A stretch of DNA of 64,000 bases from Achromobacter pestifer (GTDB lineage: Bacteria > Pseudomonadota > Gammaproteobacteria > Burkholderiales > Burkholderiaceae_B), in contig NZ_CADIJX010000006.1 of NCBI RefSeq assembly GCF_902859625.1, positions 248,001 to 312,000 of the forward strand, read 5' to 3'. Numbering within the stretch: position 1 is the stretch's first letter; each line of letters opens with the position of its first letter. The notes below the pieces were generated by a model. That model was not told where the DNA came from. It worked only from the letters and a program-made list of their open reading frames with translations, and searched no databases. Positions 27,805-36,483 of this stretch are shown one piece after another. Both the position numbers and the translations under genes were made by a program.

Positions 27805-30132
27805 TCAGGCCGGCTGGGGCTGGCGGGTCCAGGGCGCCCACAATAACGAGAACGTGACGCCCAGCGCGACCGCCAGCCCGAAGTTGGCGATGGCCGGCGT
27901 GTGGCTGATGGCCAGCAGGCCGAACGACAGCAGCGTTGTGACGGCGCCCAGCAAGATGCCAACCAGACTGGCCGCGCCACCCGCGACGCGCTCATACATG
28001 AAGATGGCGTAGTCCACTCCGATGGCGGAAACCAGCAACAGGCCAAACAGGCTGAACAAGGTCAAGGGCTGTCCGAGATACCCCAGGGTGGCCAGCGCGC
28101 AGGCGGTTGCGGCCAGCGGCACGGCCAGGATGCGCCACGTGGCGGCGCGGCCCAGGGTCAGCAATAGCAGTACGGCGGCGACAGCGTAGGACAGCAGCTT
28201 GAGCTCGGCGGCTTCGATGCGGGTTGACGCGAACATCTGGTTCAGGTCGCCGCTGCGGTCCACCAGCACGACGCCGGGCAGGCCGTGCGCGATGCCCTCA
28301 AGCGCGGCGGCATTGCGCAGGCCCAGCAGTGTGACCATGCCCGCCGCTTCGCCGTCGCGCACACCCAGCCATTGGGTACGCCAACGTTCAGCCAGTGGAC
28401 CTTGCAGCGCGTCGTCGATGGTCAACGCGGGCAGCGTGGCCATCGCCTGTAGCTCTTGCCGCAATGCGTCGAAGGGAATGCCAAGGTCCGTCATGGGCTT
28501 CCAGACCTGCGGCTGCGCGGCCAAGTCGGCGAGTTGCCGGCCTAGCGCGAGTTGGTCCGCCGCGGGCGACACCAGTTGGCTCAATGCGCTGTAGGCGGCC
28601 AGGTCGCCGCGCTTGACCAGGACGTCCAGCTGCTGGGCCACTTGCGCCTGGCGGCGCAGCAGTTCGTCGGCGTTGGCGGCGCGGACCAGAAAGAACTGGC
28701 TGGTGGGCGTGAAACCGGTGATCTCGCCGATCTGGCGTGCCTGTTGCAGCAGCGGTGCGGGCAGGCTCAACCATTGACGCAAGTCGTCCTGGATGACCAG
28801 CCGGCTGAGGCCACCGACGGTTGCCGCGACCAGGACCAGCGCGCCGGCCGCGAGCACTGCACGCCGGCCGGCCAGCCGCTCGCGTGCGCGCAACGCTGCC
28901 TCTGCGGCGCGCAACAGCGGCGGCCAGGGGCGCGGACGCCAGCCGTCCATCCAGGCGGGTAGCTGGCAGACGGTGCAGGCATAGGCGCCCAACAGCCCCG
29001 CGGCCGAGAACACGGCGGTCTGCGTCAGCGCGGGAAACGGCGTGAAGGCCAGTGCGATGTATCCGACCAGGCTGGCGGCCAGGCTGATCGTCAGACCCGG
29101 CAAGACACGGCGCAGCGCCGGCCACGCCCGCCAGTCGGGCATGCCGTAGCTTTTGCCGAGCCAGTGCATGGGAAAGTCGACGGCGACGCCGATCAGGCTG
29201 GCGCCGATCACCAGTGTCAGCACATGGATCGAGCCGAATACCGCGATGCAGGCCACGGCGCCGGTCAGCAGACCCACCGCCACCGGCACAAATGCCAGCA
29301 GAGCGCGCACGCGGCGCAGGGCCAGCAGCAGGACAAGGACGATGCCGGCCATGGCGCTGGAACCGATCCAGGTGCTTTCCGCCACGGCCTGCGCGCGACC
29401 GGCCGCGGCGTACAGTGGCCCCCCGGCGACCAGCAATTCCGCGCCGCTGGCGTCGAGCGCCTGGCGGTCGTGATCGATCTGCGCGGAAATGTCCTGTGGC
29501 GCGTCAGTGTCGAAGGCGTCTGCCCGGGTCTCGGCTCGCACCAGTACCCAGCGCGTGCCGCCATGGTCGGCTTGTAGCGTGCCGGTGCCCATGTCGTATT
29601 GCACCGCGCCGCCAGGGCGGAGCGCCTGCTCGGCACGGCGCGTCAGACCCAGCCAGTCCTGGTCGGCAGGCACCAGGCCGGAGGACGAAAACGGGTCGGC
29701 AAGCTCGCGTGCGCGCCGCTGGGCGTAGGCGGCAGGGTCAGTCGCCAGTTGCTCGCGGTCGGCCGCAGGCAGCATGGCAAGGCGTCCGGCAAGCAATTGC
29801 GCACGCAGCGCGGGAACGTCTACGTTCAGTTCGATTTGCACGGTCGCGAACAGGCCGCTTCGCGTCCAGCGGTCAGCCAGCAAGCGGGCGGGCGCGACGG
29901 GGTCCGAGCCGGGTCGCGCCGCAACCAGCGCGATCAATTGCCGGGACAGCGGTTCCTGGATACGGGCTTCGGCCAACTGGCGTGTGGCGTCGGCGGCTGC
30001 GTGGGGCACCAGCTCCATCAGGTTGGCCGACACGGGCCAGCCATTGCGGCACTGCCAGGCGCCGGTGCATAGCACCAGCAGAAGGCCCAGCTTGAACAGC
30101 CGCGGCAGCCAGCGTTCAATCGGCAAACGCAC
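27805..30132 (-). CDS. MMPL/RND-type lipid exporter of the APE cluster
   Basis: 775-residue inner-membrane transporter with about twelve helices in two halves, each preceded by a large periplasmic domain (about residues 35-235 and 440-610). Helix-associated segments include IGASLIGVAVDFPMHWLGKSYG and SAIGVDYAIFMYERVAGGAA, matching the conserved Asp-containing helix 4/10 motifs of MMPL proteins (GxxxDY). It is inferred to lift the aryl polyene lipid out of the inner membrane. The start is GTG at 30132 with GAGGAG close upstream; no nearby ATG exists. It overlaps the LolA-like gene by 17 bases and occupies the apeM position. Confidence 0.9.
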   Translation of the reverse strand: MRLPIERWLPRLFKLGLLLVLCTGAWQCRNGWPVSANLMELVPHAAADATRQLAEARIQEPLSRQLIALVAARPGSDPVAPARLLADRWTRSGLFATVQIELNVDVPALRAQLLAGRLAMLPAADREQLATDPAAYAQRRARELADPFSSSGLVPADQDWLGLTRRAEQALRPGGAVQYDMGTGTLQADHGGTRWVLVRAETRADAFDTDAPQDISAQIDHDRQALDASGAELLVAGGPLYAAAGRAQAVAESTWIGSSAMAGIVLVLLLALRRVRALLAFVPVAVGLLTGAVACIAVFGSIHVLTLVIGASLIGVAVDFPMHWLGKSYGMPDWRAWPALRRVLPGLTISLAASLVGYIALAFTPFPALTQTAVFSAAGLLGAYACTVCQLPAWMDGWRPRPWPPLLRAAEAALRARERLAGRRAVLAAGALVLVAATVGGLSRLVIQDDLRQWLSLPAPLLQQARQIGEITGFTPTSQFFLVRAANADELLRRQAQVAQQLDVLVKRGDLAAYSALSQLVSPAADQLALGRQLADLAAQPQVWKPMTDLGIPFDALRQELQAMATLPALTIDDALQGPLAERWRTQWLGVRDGEAAGMVTLLGLRNAAALEGIAHGLPGVVLVDRSGDLNQMFASTRIEAAELKLLSYAVAAVLLLLTLGRAATWRILAVPLAATACALATLGYLGQPLTLFSLFGLLLVSAIGVDYAIFMYERVAGGAASLVGILLGAVTTLLSFGLLAISHTPAIANFGLAVALGVTFSLLWAPWTRQPQPA

Positions 30133-30769
30133 GTTGCTCCTCGGGGGTCAAGGTCTTGGACGGGGTGGCCTCCGTCATTTGGAGGACACTGCGGTCTCCT
30201 TGGGTTTCGCGCAGTTCGATGCGGTCGACGAGTTGGCCGCCGTTGATCTGGATGTTGTCGAAAATTTGGCGCAGCAGGGCTGAGCGCGGTGTCAGCAGCA
30301 ATTGCCAGGCGTTTGCCTCGCCAGTCAGCGCCAGGTCGAAGTTTTCTTGCAGCGCCCGGGTGTCGCCCGCCAGCACCGACAGAAACAGCCGGTTCTCGCG
30401 GCCCGAGCCCGTTTGCTGCGGCAGGGCCTGCCAGGCGCCGGACTCGTCGCGTCGCGAAATGCCGTTCGCGTTGATGCGCAGATCCTGTGCGATGGGCGTG
30501 CGCAGCAGCCACAGCAGCCCTTGGCCGGTCGCCAGCGTGAAGTCGCCTCGGCTGGTCAGGGGTTGCGGCAACGAGCGCAGGAATTTCTGCTGCACGAAGT
30601 GGCCGCGGACAACCGGCGTGGCGCGCAGTTGAGCCTGCAAGTCGTTCAGGTCGAAGGCGCGGGCGGTCCAGGGCAGAACGGCCAGTGCCACCAGCACAAA
30701 CAGACGCTGGAGGAATGCGCTGAGGATGCCCGGGCGCGTCGCGCCCTTCAGGGGATTCATGGCGTTCAT
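30116..30769 (-). CDS. LolA-like periplasmic carrier of the APE cluster
   Basis: 217-residue exported protein: signal helix LFVLVALAVLPWTARAF, then the LolA-type start FDLNDLQAQLRATPVVRGHFVQQKFL and GDFTLATGQGLLWLLRTP. LolA proteins carry lipoproteins across the periplasm; the cluster-specific copy is inferred to ferry the polyene lipid between the MMPL exporter and the DUF3261 lipoprotein. The start overlaps the thioesterase stop by four bases; a second in-frame ATG at 30760 is possible. It occupies the apeL position. Confidence 0.88.
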   Translation of the reverse strand: MNAMNPLKGATRPGILSAFLQRLFVLVALAVLPWTARAFDLNDLQAQLRATPVVRGHFVQQKFLRSLPQPLTSRGDFTLATGQGLLWLLRTPIAQDLRINANGISRRDESGAWQALPQQTGSGRENRLFLSVLAGDTRALQENFDLALTGEANAWQLLLTPRSALLRQIFDNIQINGGQLVDRIELRETQGDRSVLQMTEATPSKTLTPEEQRAFAD

Positions 30770-31209
30770 GCGGGGATCTCCAGGGATTGAAGCTTGCGTC
30801 GCACCGCGTCCACGAACACGGCAGGCGATGCCAACTGCATTTCGCGGGTTTCAATGCAGACCGCGACCTGCTCGGAGGTGGCGCGCGTCAGCCGTGTGCC
30901 GCTTGCGGTATCCAGGATCAAATAGTTGATCTTCAAGCGGTTTTCCCATTCCACCAATTCGGCGCGCACGGTCAGCCGCTGACCAAACTGCGCGGGTTGC
31001 GCGTAGCGCAAATGCAGATCGATCACCGGCCAGGCGTAGCCGCTGGCGCGCATGGCGTCGTAGTTGTGGCCCAGTTGGTCCAGCAGTTCGCAGCGCGCCT
31101 GCTCCAGGTACTTCACATAGTGGCCATGCCAAACGACGTGGATCGAGTCGACGTCGAAGAAGGGGACCCGGATTTCGACTTCAGCGCCGATAAGGCCGCG
31201 TTTACGCAT
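30766..31209 (-). CDS. YbgC/4-hydroxybenzoyl-CoA-type thioesterase (ApeK-type)
   Basis: 147-residue hotdog thioesterase. VPFFDVDSIHVVWHGHYVKYLEQAR is the family signature: an Asp near residue 17, then WHGxY and Glu on the helix. It could release the finished polyene from ACP, edit misprimed ACP or act on an aryl thioester. The start at 31209 (MRKRGLIG) overlaps the acyltransferase stop by eight bases; the much longer open frame upstream is an out-of-frame reading of that gene. It occupies the apeK position of described clusters. Confidence 0.88.
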   Translation of the reverse strand: MRKRGLIGAEVEIRVPFFDVDSIHVVWHGHYVKYLEQARCELLDQLGHNYDAMRASGYAWPVIDLHLRYAQPAQFGQRLTVRAELVEWENRLKINYLILDTASGTRLTRATSEQVAVCIETREMQLASPAVFVDAVRRKLQSLEIPA

Positions 31210-32125
31210 CGTCTTTCCAGAAAGGGTAGAAGTTGAACCATTGCAGCGGCGCCTGGCGGCAATGCGCGCCAAGGCGGTCGGCGTAGCGCTGCGCCCAATG
31301 GCCGATGCGCTCCTGCCGGGTGGCACGTGTCCATTCGATGCCGTCCGACAGGCGTTCCATCGCCACGCGGTAGCGAGCGCCGTGCCGGGTGCAGAAAAGC
31401 ACATTGATGGGGCAGCGCAACAGGCCGGCCAGCAACCAGGGGCCTTGCGGCAGCGGGGCGGTGGCGCCCAGGAACTGGACCGGCGTGGTGCGATCGCCCT
31501 GTAGCGGCACCCGGTCGCCAGCGATGGCAAGCCATTCGCCCCGGTCCAGCCGTTGCGCCAGGTCCAGCATGACGGACGTATCCAATTCGCTGACCTGGAT
31601 CATGCGCAGTCCGCCGCCGGCTTCGTTCAGGAGGCGGTTGAAATGAACGGCGTGCTTGCTGTGGACGAGCACATTCAGCCGCAGGACGCCAGACTGTTCC
31701 GCCAGCGCGCGGCACACTTCAATGTTGCCCAGGTGCGAGCCCACCAGGATCTGGCCGCGGCCCGTGCCCATCTGCGCATGCAAGCCGTCCGGATCGTCGA
31801 TATCCAGATGCGCCAGGGTGATCCTGCCTTGCCAGACATCCAGCTTGTCCAGCATGGCCTCGGCGAACGCCAGATATTGCCGGTACACGGGCAGCGTGCG
31901 CGGCAGCGGGGCGGACAGTCCGCCCGATTGAACCAGCCGCCGCTGGTACTGGGCAATCGCACGCCTGGCGCGGCCGCCGACGAGATAGAAGTACAGGACC
32001 ACCAGCCAGACCACCGGTGCGACGATACGGCGGCCCAACGTACGGGCACCCCATGCCGTCAGGCGCATCAGCACCGGACTGCCCCGTTCGGGCTGGTCGG
32101 CCCAGTGCGGATCGGCGGCGTTCAT
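31202..32125 (-). CDS. LpxL/HtrB-family acyltransferase of the APE cluster
   Basis: 307-residue membrane-associated acyltransferase related to lipid A lauroyl/myristoyl transferases. It has one N-terminal helix (IVAPVVWLVVLYFYLVGG), then the HX4E-type catalytic motif VGSHLGNIEV (about residue 127) and GEWLAIAGDRVPL. It may attach the polyenoyl chain, or a companion fatty acid, to the glycolipid carrier. The start at 32125 overlaps the glycosyltransferase stop as ATGA; in some clusters these two activities are one fused protein (apeJ position). The upstream continuation of the frame lies within the glycosyltransferase gene and is not coding. Confidence 0.88.
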   Translation of the reverse strand: MNAADPHWADQPERGSPVLMRLTAWGARTLGRRIVAPVVWLVVLYFYLVGGRARRAIAQYQRRLVQSGGLSAPLPRTLPVYRQYLAFAEAMLDKLDVWQGRITLAHLDIDDPDGLHAQMGTGRGQILVGSHLGNIEVCRALAEQSGVLRLNVLVHSKHAVHFNRLLNEAGGGLRMIQVSELDTSVMLDLAQRLDRGEWLAIAGDRVPLQGDRTTPVQFLGATAPLPQGPWLLAGLLRCPINVLFCTRHGARYRVAMERLSDGIEWTRATRQERIGHWAQRYADRLGAHCRQAPLQWFNFYPFWKDDA

Positions 32126-32880
32126 GGCCGGGGTTCCCGCGCCAGCCGGCGCCATAGCAGGGCCGGCGCGCGGCCAAGCATGCCGAAGAACAGCCGCGCG
32201 TGCATGCGGCTGATCAGCAGGTTGTCGCGCAAGCCCTTGAAGTGCGAGACCCCGCCTTCGGGGTACACGACGCGCGTCGGCAGCCATGCCATCGCGACGC
32301 CGCGCCAATGCAGGCGCACCAGGATGGCAATGTCGAAATCCATGCGGCGGCCCACGTGGGCGCCGTTGATCACCGGCAGCACTTCTGCCAAGGGGTAGAC
32401 CCGAAAGCCGCACATGGCATCGGGGATGTCGAAGGACAGCGTGTTGATCCAGACCCAGATCCGCGTCAGCCAACGTCCATACAGGCGGCTGCGTGGCACG
32501 TCGTCGCCGTAGACGGGCGCTCCGCAGATCACGGCTTGGGGCCGGGTCCGCGACGCGCTGGCGAAGGCGGCGGCATCGGGCAGCGCGTGTTGGCCGTCGG
32601 CATCCACCTGCAAGGCATGCGTGTATCCCAGCGCGGCGGCGGCGCGCAGGCCGTCTTGCACCGCCGCGCCCTTGCCGCCGTTCACGCCGCGGCGGACGAG
32701 ATGGGTGTGGGGCAAGGTGGCCAGGGCGTCCAGCGTGGCGGCGCAGGCGAGCTCGGAGCCGTCGTCCACCAGGACGCAGGGCAAGTCCTGCGCAGCCAAT
32801 TGCGCATGCACGGCTGCGACCGTGGCGCCATGGTTGTAGACCGGAATGACCGCGCAGAGCCTATGTGCCGACATCGCCAT
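32122..32880 (-). CDS. Family-2 glycosyltransferase of the APE cluster
   Basis: 252-residue GT2 enzyme. LCAVIPVYNHGATVAAV near the N-terminus, VLVDDGS, GGKGAAVQDGL and the metal-binding ALQVDADGQH identify a dolichol-phosphate-mannose-synthase-like fold. No transmembrane helix is obvious beyond a mildly hydrophobic C-terminus. It probably builds the sugar part of the glycolipid to which the polyene is attached. The start at 32880 (alternative 32874) overlaps the ligase stop; more upstream starts are inside the ligase. Coupled by ATGA to the LpxL-type acyltransferase. Confidence 0.87.
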   Translation of the reverse strand: MAMSAHRLCAVIPVYNHGATVAAVHAQLAAQDLPCVLVDDGSELACAATLDALATLPHTHLVRRGVNGGKGAAVQDGLRAAAALGYTHALQVDADGQHALPDAAAFASASRTRPQAVICGAPVYGDDVPRSRLYGRWLTRIWVWINTLSFDIPDAMCGFRVYPLAEVLPVINGAHVGRRMDFDIAILVRLHWRGVAMAWLPTRVVYPEGGVSHFKGLRDNLLISRMHARLFFGMLGRAPALLWRRLAREPRP

Positions 32881-34558
32881 TCGCCTGAAGAAACCGGCCC
32901 GACGAGCAGGGCGCGTCATCCAGCGTGCAGGTGAAATACAGCTTCTGCCTGGCCTCGTCCCACCGCAACGCAAGCACGGCCAGGTCGCCGGGGCGCAGCA
33001 GTTTTTGGAATTTCAACGCTTCCATCCCGCCGAAGCGAAATTCGGGGCACAAGTCGCGCTGCGCCAGCGATAAGGCCCAACTGATCTGGGCGACGCCCGG
33101 CACGACGGGCACCGACGGAAAGTGCCCGCTGAAGTGGGCCAGGTCGTAGGGAATGTCCAGGGTGTAGCGGCGCTCGTGGGCGGGCTGACCGGGCAGTTCC
33201 ACCGCGACGGGATCCACGGGGCGTGGTCCGGCCGCCGCTTCAAAGACGGACTGCGGCAGCTTGCCTTGCGCATTGCTGGGCAGATGCCGGTAGAAGCGCC
33301 AGGTGCGCGGAATGGCCAGGGACTCGAAGCCTGCGCCCAGATGCGCGCGCAACGCATCCACCACCGCCTTGCGGCCATGGTTGCGCAAGGCGTGCAGGCC
33401 CGCGGCTGACAGCGCGATCAGTCCGGTCAGGCGCGCGGCCCCGGCAGAACTGCCCAGGCGGGCGTCGTCCACATAGGCGTGGTGCATCAGCGACTGTTCC
33501 AGCATGGGCAGCGAAACCCGCTTTTCTTCGATCTTGACGATCCGGTCCAGGCGGCCCAACAGCTGGAATCCGCCGGAGGTCAGCTGCGCGCCGTCGGAGG
33601 TCTGCTCGTCGGCCGCGTCTACCCATGGTGATCGCACGCGCAAGGCGCCGTCGGCGTTCAGGCTGATGGCCGCGCCGGGCAAGGGCTGCCAATCCGCCGA
33701 GCCCGTGCGCCACGCGACCGCGCCCGTTTCGGAACTGCCATAGATTTCGGTGGGACGCAGGCCCAAGTCATGTTCGATGTCGTCGGATATCTCTGGCGGC
33801 AATGCGCCGCCCGACGAATGGATGCGGGTCAGCCGGCCACGTAGTTGCGCCCAGTCGAGCCTTTGTCCAAGGCGCCGCAGCAATGCGGGGCTGGCGATCC
33901 AGGTGAAGGACGGATAGCGCAGGCTGGCCTGCTGAAGCTCTTCGGGGTAGAGGCGCTGACGACGGTCGATCAGCCTGCCTGCGCACAAAGGCCACAGTAC
34001 GCGGAAGGGCAGGCCGTACATGTGTTGCGCGGACACGCTGCCCAGCACCGGCGCATCCGAGTCGGGCCATTGCTGTTGCAAGGCCTGGACTTCCGCCGCC
34101 AGTTGCCGCCATTGCTTGATCAAGTGCTTGGGGCTACCGCTTGAACCCGATGTGCACAGCACCAGGGTCAGGGCCGGATCCAGCTCGGCGGGGGGCAGCG
34201 GTTCCTGGTCCTGGAGATCGGGCAGGTGCCATTGCCTGGCGGCGGGCAGGGGAAGGTCGGTGTCGGTCAGCCAGGCATCGACGTCCGCATCCAGCATGGC
34301 GCAAGTCTGCGCCTGAGCATCCCCCGGCAGGACCGCCTCCACGCCAGCGCGCCAGCAGGCGATGAGGGCGGTGGCCAGCGATGCGGCGTCGTCGAACCAG
34401 AGCGCGGCGCGGCGCGTCGAACGCGCCAGCAATGCGCCTGCGGTGAGCAGGCAGGCGTGCTGGAACGCGGCGTGCGTCAATAGCGGGGTGTCGGCAACGG
34501 GGGCATCGCCGGCCTCGGCCGACGGCAGCAACAGATGTTCAAGCGGTGTCCAGCGCAT
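32861..34558 (-). CDS. Acyl-ACP/CoA ligase fused to hotdog dehydratase (ApeH-ApeI type)
   Basis: 565-residue two-domain protein. Residues about 1-440 are an AMP-forming ligase: the phosphate loop is LVLCTSGSSGSPKHLIKQW, YGSSETGAVAWR contains the A5 motif, GRLDRIVKIEEKRVSL is the hinge/A8 region, and SNAQGKLPQS holds the A10 Lys. Residues about 470-565 are a FabZ-like hotdog domain with DLAHFSGHFPSVPVVPGVAQ (catalytic His). In the described pathway ApeH primes ACP with 4-hydroxybenzoate and ApeI is the dehydratase partner of ApeP; here one polypeptide would supply both. The start at 34558 begins two bases past the membrane protein stop. Confidence 0.9.
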   Translation of the reverse strand: MRWTPLEHLLLPSAEAGDAPVADTPLLTHAAFQHACLLTAGALLARSTRRAALWFDDAASLATALIACWRAGVEAVLPGDAQAQTCAMLDADVDAWLTDTDLPLPAARQWHLPDLQDQEPLPPAELDPALTLVLCTSGSSGSPKHLIKQWRQLAAEVQALQQQWPDSDAPVLGSVSAQHMYGLPFRVLWPLCAGRLIDRRQRLYPEELQQASLRYPSFTWIASPALLRRLGQRLDWAQLRGRLTRIHSSGGALPPEISDDIEHDLGLRPTEIYGSSETGAVAWRTGSADWQPLPGAAISLNADGALRVRSPWVDAADEQTSDGAQLTSGGFQLLGRLDRIVKIEEKRVSLPMLEQSLMHHAYVDDARLGSSAGAARLTGLIALSAAGLHALRNHGRKAVVDALRAHLGAGFESLAIPRTWRFYRHLPSNAQGKLPQSVFEAAAGPRPVDPVAVELPGQPAHERRYTLDIPYDLAHFSGHFPSVPVVPGVAQISWALSLAQRDLCPEFRFGGMEALKFQKLLRPGDLAVLALRWDEARQKLYFTCTLDDAPCSSGRFLQANGDVGT

Positions 34559-34560
34559 GC

Positions 34561-35109
34561 TCAGGCCGCCTTTGCCGCTGCCGGACGCAGCAGCCATTCG
34601 CCCGCGATCAGCAGGCCCATCAGCCCGTAGCTGGCGGCGCCGTTATAGGCAACCCACCAGCTCCATGGCGCCCACGCGGCCAAGCCTGCGGCAATGGCGC
34701 CGTTGAAGGCAAAAAAAACGCACCACGCGCGCGTGACGTTGCGGGTATATCGCACGCCTTCCGCCGGCAGGTCGGGATGGCGCAAACGCGCCAGTTGTTC
34801 GACCACCGGTCGGCCCACCCGCAGGCTGATGCCGAAAACGGCAAGCATCATGGCGTTGATCAGGACCGGATACCAACGCAGCCACGCGGTTGAGTTCGAG
34901 ACCGCCAGCACCAGACAGAAGGCGACTGCCACGGCGGGCAGCAAGCGGCCACCAGGCTGTCCTGCGCGCGCGGTCAGGCCGCGCGCCAGCCACAGCATGG
35001 CCAGCGGCAAAGCCAGCCAAGCCGGATTGACACGTCCCAGCGTCGCATGAACGACAAAGGGATACGCCACACCGGCGGCAGCCAAGCCTGCCGCGACGCC
35101 GCGCCTCAT
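34561..35109 (-). CDS. COG4648-type membrane protein of the APE cluster
   Basis: 182-residue polytopic inner-membrane protein with about five helices (for example VAAGLAAAGVAYPFVVHATLG, LLPAVAVAFCLVLAVS and GLMGLLIAGEWLL). It is a regular member of aryl polyene clusters (apeG position) but has no assigned activity; scaffolding of the soluble enzymes at the membrane is a guess. The start at 35109 overlaps the second ACP stop as ATGA, so the earlier in-frame start at 35133 is rejected. The internal stretch RYTRNVTRAWCVFFAFNG is conserved-looking and would sit at a membrane edge. Confidence 0.82.
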   Translation of the reverse strand: MRRGVAAGLAAAGVAYPFVVHATLGRVNPAWLALPLAMLWLARGLTARAGQPGGRLLPAVAVAFCLVLAVSNSTAWLRWYPVLINAMMLAVFGISLRVGRPVVEQLARLRHPDLPAEGVRYTRNVTRAWCVFFAFNGAIAAGLAAWAPWSWWVAYNGAASYGLMGLLIAGEWLLRPAAAKAA

Positions 35110-35360
35110 GCGTCGGGAGCCTGCTTTTGCCACATGGCCTGGACGACGTCCTCGACGGTGCGCACCGTGCGGAAATCGTTGGCATCCAGCTTGCGGCCGG
35201 TCTGGCGGCGGACGTGGTCGATGAGGTCGATGGCATCAATGCTGTCGATCTCAAGATCCGTGTAAAGATTGGCTTGAGGCGTGACGCGCTCCGGTTCGAT
35301 CTCGAAGAGTTCGACCAGCGCATCGCGCAACGTATTGAAGATGTCCTCGCGGGTTTGCAT
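35106..35360 (-). CDS. apeF: Acyl carrier protein (ApeF-type)
   Basis: 84-residue acidic carrier protein. Ser in LEIDSIDAIDLIDHV (about residue 39) is the attachment point for 4'-phosphopantetheine, which the divergent transferase at 37343 would supply. GGAG lies six bases before the ATG. One of two tandem ACPs in the operon; in characterised clusters one carries the aryl starter/growing chain and the other has an extender or assembly role, but sequence alone does not say which. It ends in an ATGA overlap with the membrane protein gene. Confidence 0.92.
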   Translation of the reverse strand: MQTREDIFNTLRDALVELFEIEPERVTPQANLYTDLEIDSIDAIDLIDHVRRQTGRKLDANDFRTVRTVEDVVQAMWQKQAPDA

Positions 35361-35377
35361 CTAGGACTCCGTGTGCG

Positions 35378-35638
35378 TTAAGTGCGCCGTTGCGCGGTGA
35401 CGAAAGCCGCAAGGCTGGTGATGCTGGTGAAGTGCTCGCGCATGTTGCGCGTTTCGGGATCAATGGTGATGCCGTAGCGCTTTTGCAGGGCAAGGCCCAG
35501 TTCCAGCGCATCTACCGAGTCCAGCCCCAGGCCGTCGCCAAAGAGTTGCGCGTCGGACGCGATATCGTCGGGTGTGATGTCTTCCAGCCCCAGCGATTCG
35601 ATGACGAGCGTTTTGAGCTCAAGTTCCAATTGATTCAT
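35378..35638 (-). CDS. apeE: Acyl carrier protein (ApeE-type)
   Basis: 86-residue carrier protein with the phosphopantetheine Ser in GLGLDSVDALELGLAL (about residue 40). It begins five bases after the phospholipid acyltransferase stop and ends 17 bases before the second ACP. The two ACPs share only the helix-2 motif, so they are probably functionally distinct rather than a recent duplication. Confidence 0.92.
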   Translation of the reverse strand: MNQLELELKTLVIESLGLEDITPDDIASDAQLFGDGLGLDSVDALELGLALQKRYGITIDPETRNMREHFTSITSLAAFVTAQRRT

Positions 35639-35643
35639 CTCGC

Positions 35644-36483
35644 TTAGACTCCGCTACCACCATCCTGGGTGGCTTGTTCGTTCAGGTGAGCGCCGGCTGG
35701 CGCGATGCGCGCCAGCTCGGCTTCGAAATAGGCATGCAGCCAGGCGTTCATTTTGCGTCCGGCGATGGGCAGGGGGTGCGCGCCGCTCCAGCGGGCCGGG
35801 TCGATGTCCTCGCCGACCTGGATCACGTAGCGCATGCGGCGGGGGGGAATCCGGTACCAGGGTTCGCCCTTGGTCAGGCTGCGCGGGGTCATCTTGATGA
35901 CCACGGGTGTCACGACGCGCGCGCCGCGCAGCGCGATTGCGCAGGCGCCGCGATGAAACTGCGGGGGCGCGTCGGGCGGCGTGCGCGTGCCTTCGGGAAA
36001 GACGATCAGCGTTTCGCCGTTGCGCAGGACATCGGCGGCGCGGTCGAACATGTCGAAGCTCTCATCATTGGTGATGTAGCCGGCGTTCGCGATGGGGCCG
36101 CGCGTGAAAGGATTGGTGGCCAGCCCATGCTTGACGATGCAATTGGCGTTCTTGACGTGGCCCACCAGAAACACGACGTCGAGCAGCGACGGGTGGTTCG
36201 CCAAAATCATCTGGCCAGGCTTGCCCAGGCGATCCGCCCCTTTGAATTCCACGGTCAGGATGCCGACGCGGACCATGAACCGGATAAACAGCTGGAAGGT
36301 GCGGTTCAGCGCCGAGCGCGCGCGGCGCTGGCGCTCTTGTTTGCCACCGGGCAATAGGCGCTGCGGCGGAAACACCAGAACTCGCAGCAGCAGGCCGCCC
36401 AGGCCGAACATCGTGAATGCCATGCCCGTGGCGACCAGGCGCCAAAGCCAGAAGTCCTGGCGGGGTTGCGTGGTGCTTGTCAT
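35644..36483 (-). CDS. PlsC-type 1-acylglycerol-phosphate acyltransferase of the APE cluster
   Basis: 279-residue membrane-associated acyltransferase. One N-terminal helix (LVATGMAFTMFGLGGLLLRVLVF) precedes the catalytic ILANHPSLLDVVF (variant NHxxxxD) at about residue 95 and VFPEGTRT (about 167). Within the aryl polyene operon it is thought to build or load the lipid anchor. Start and CLF stop overlap as ATGA (36480-36483). It occupies the apeD position. The HP in place of the usual HxS/T follows a common variation of the family. Confidence 0.88.
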   Translation of the reverse strand: MTSTTQPRQDFWLWRLVATGMAFTMFGLGGLLLRVLVFPPQRLLPGGKQERQRRARSALNRTFQLFIRFMVRVGILTVEFKGADRLGKPGQMILANHPSLLDVVFLVGHVKNANCIVKHGLATNPFTRGPIANAGYITNDESFDMFDRAADVLRNGETLIVFPEGTRTPPDAPPQFHRGACAIALRGARVVTPVVIKMTPRSLTKGEPWYRIPPRRMRYVIQVGEDIDPARWSGAHPLPIAGRKMNAWLHAYFEAELARIAPAGAHLNEQATQDGGSGV

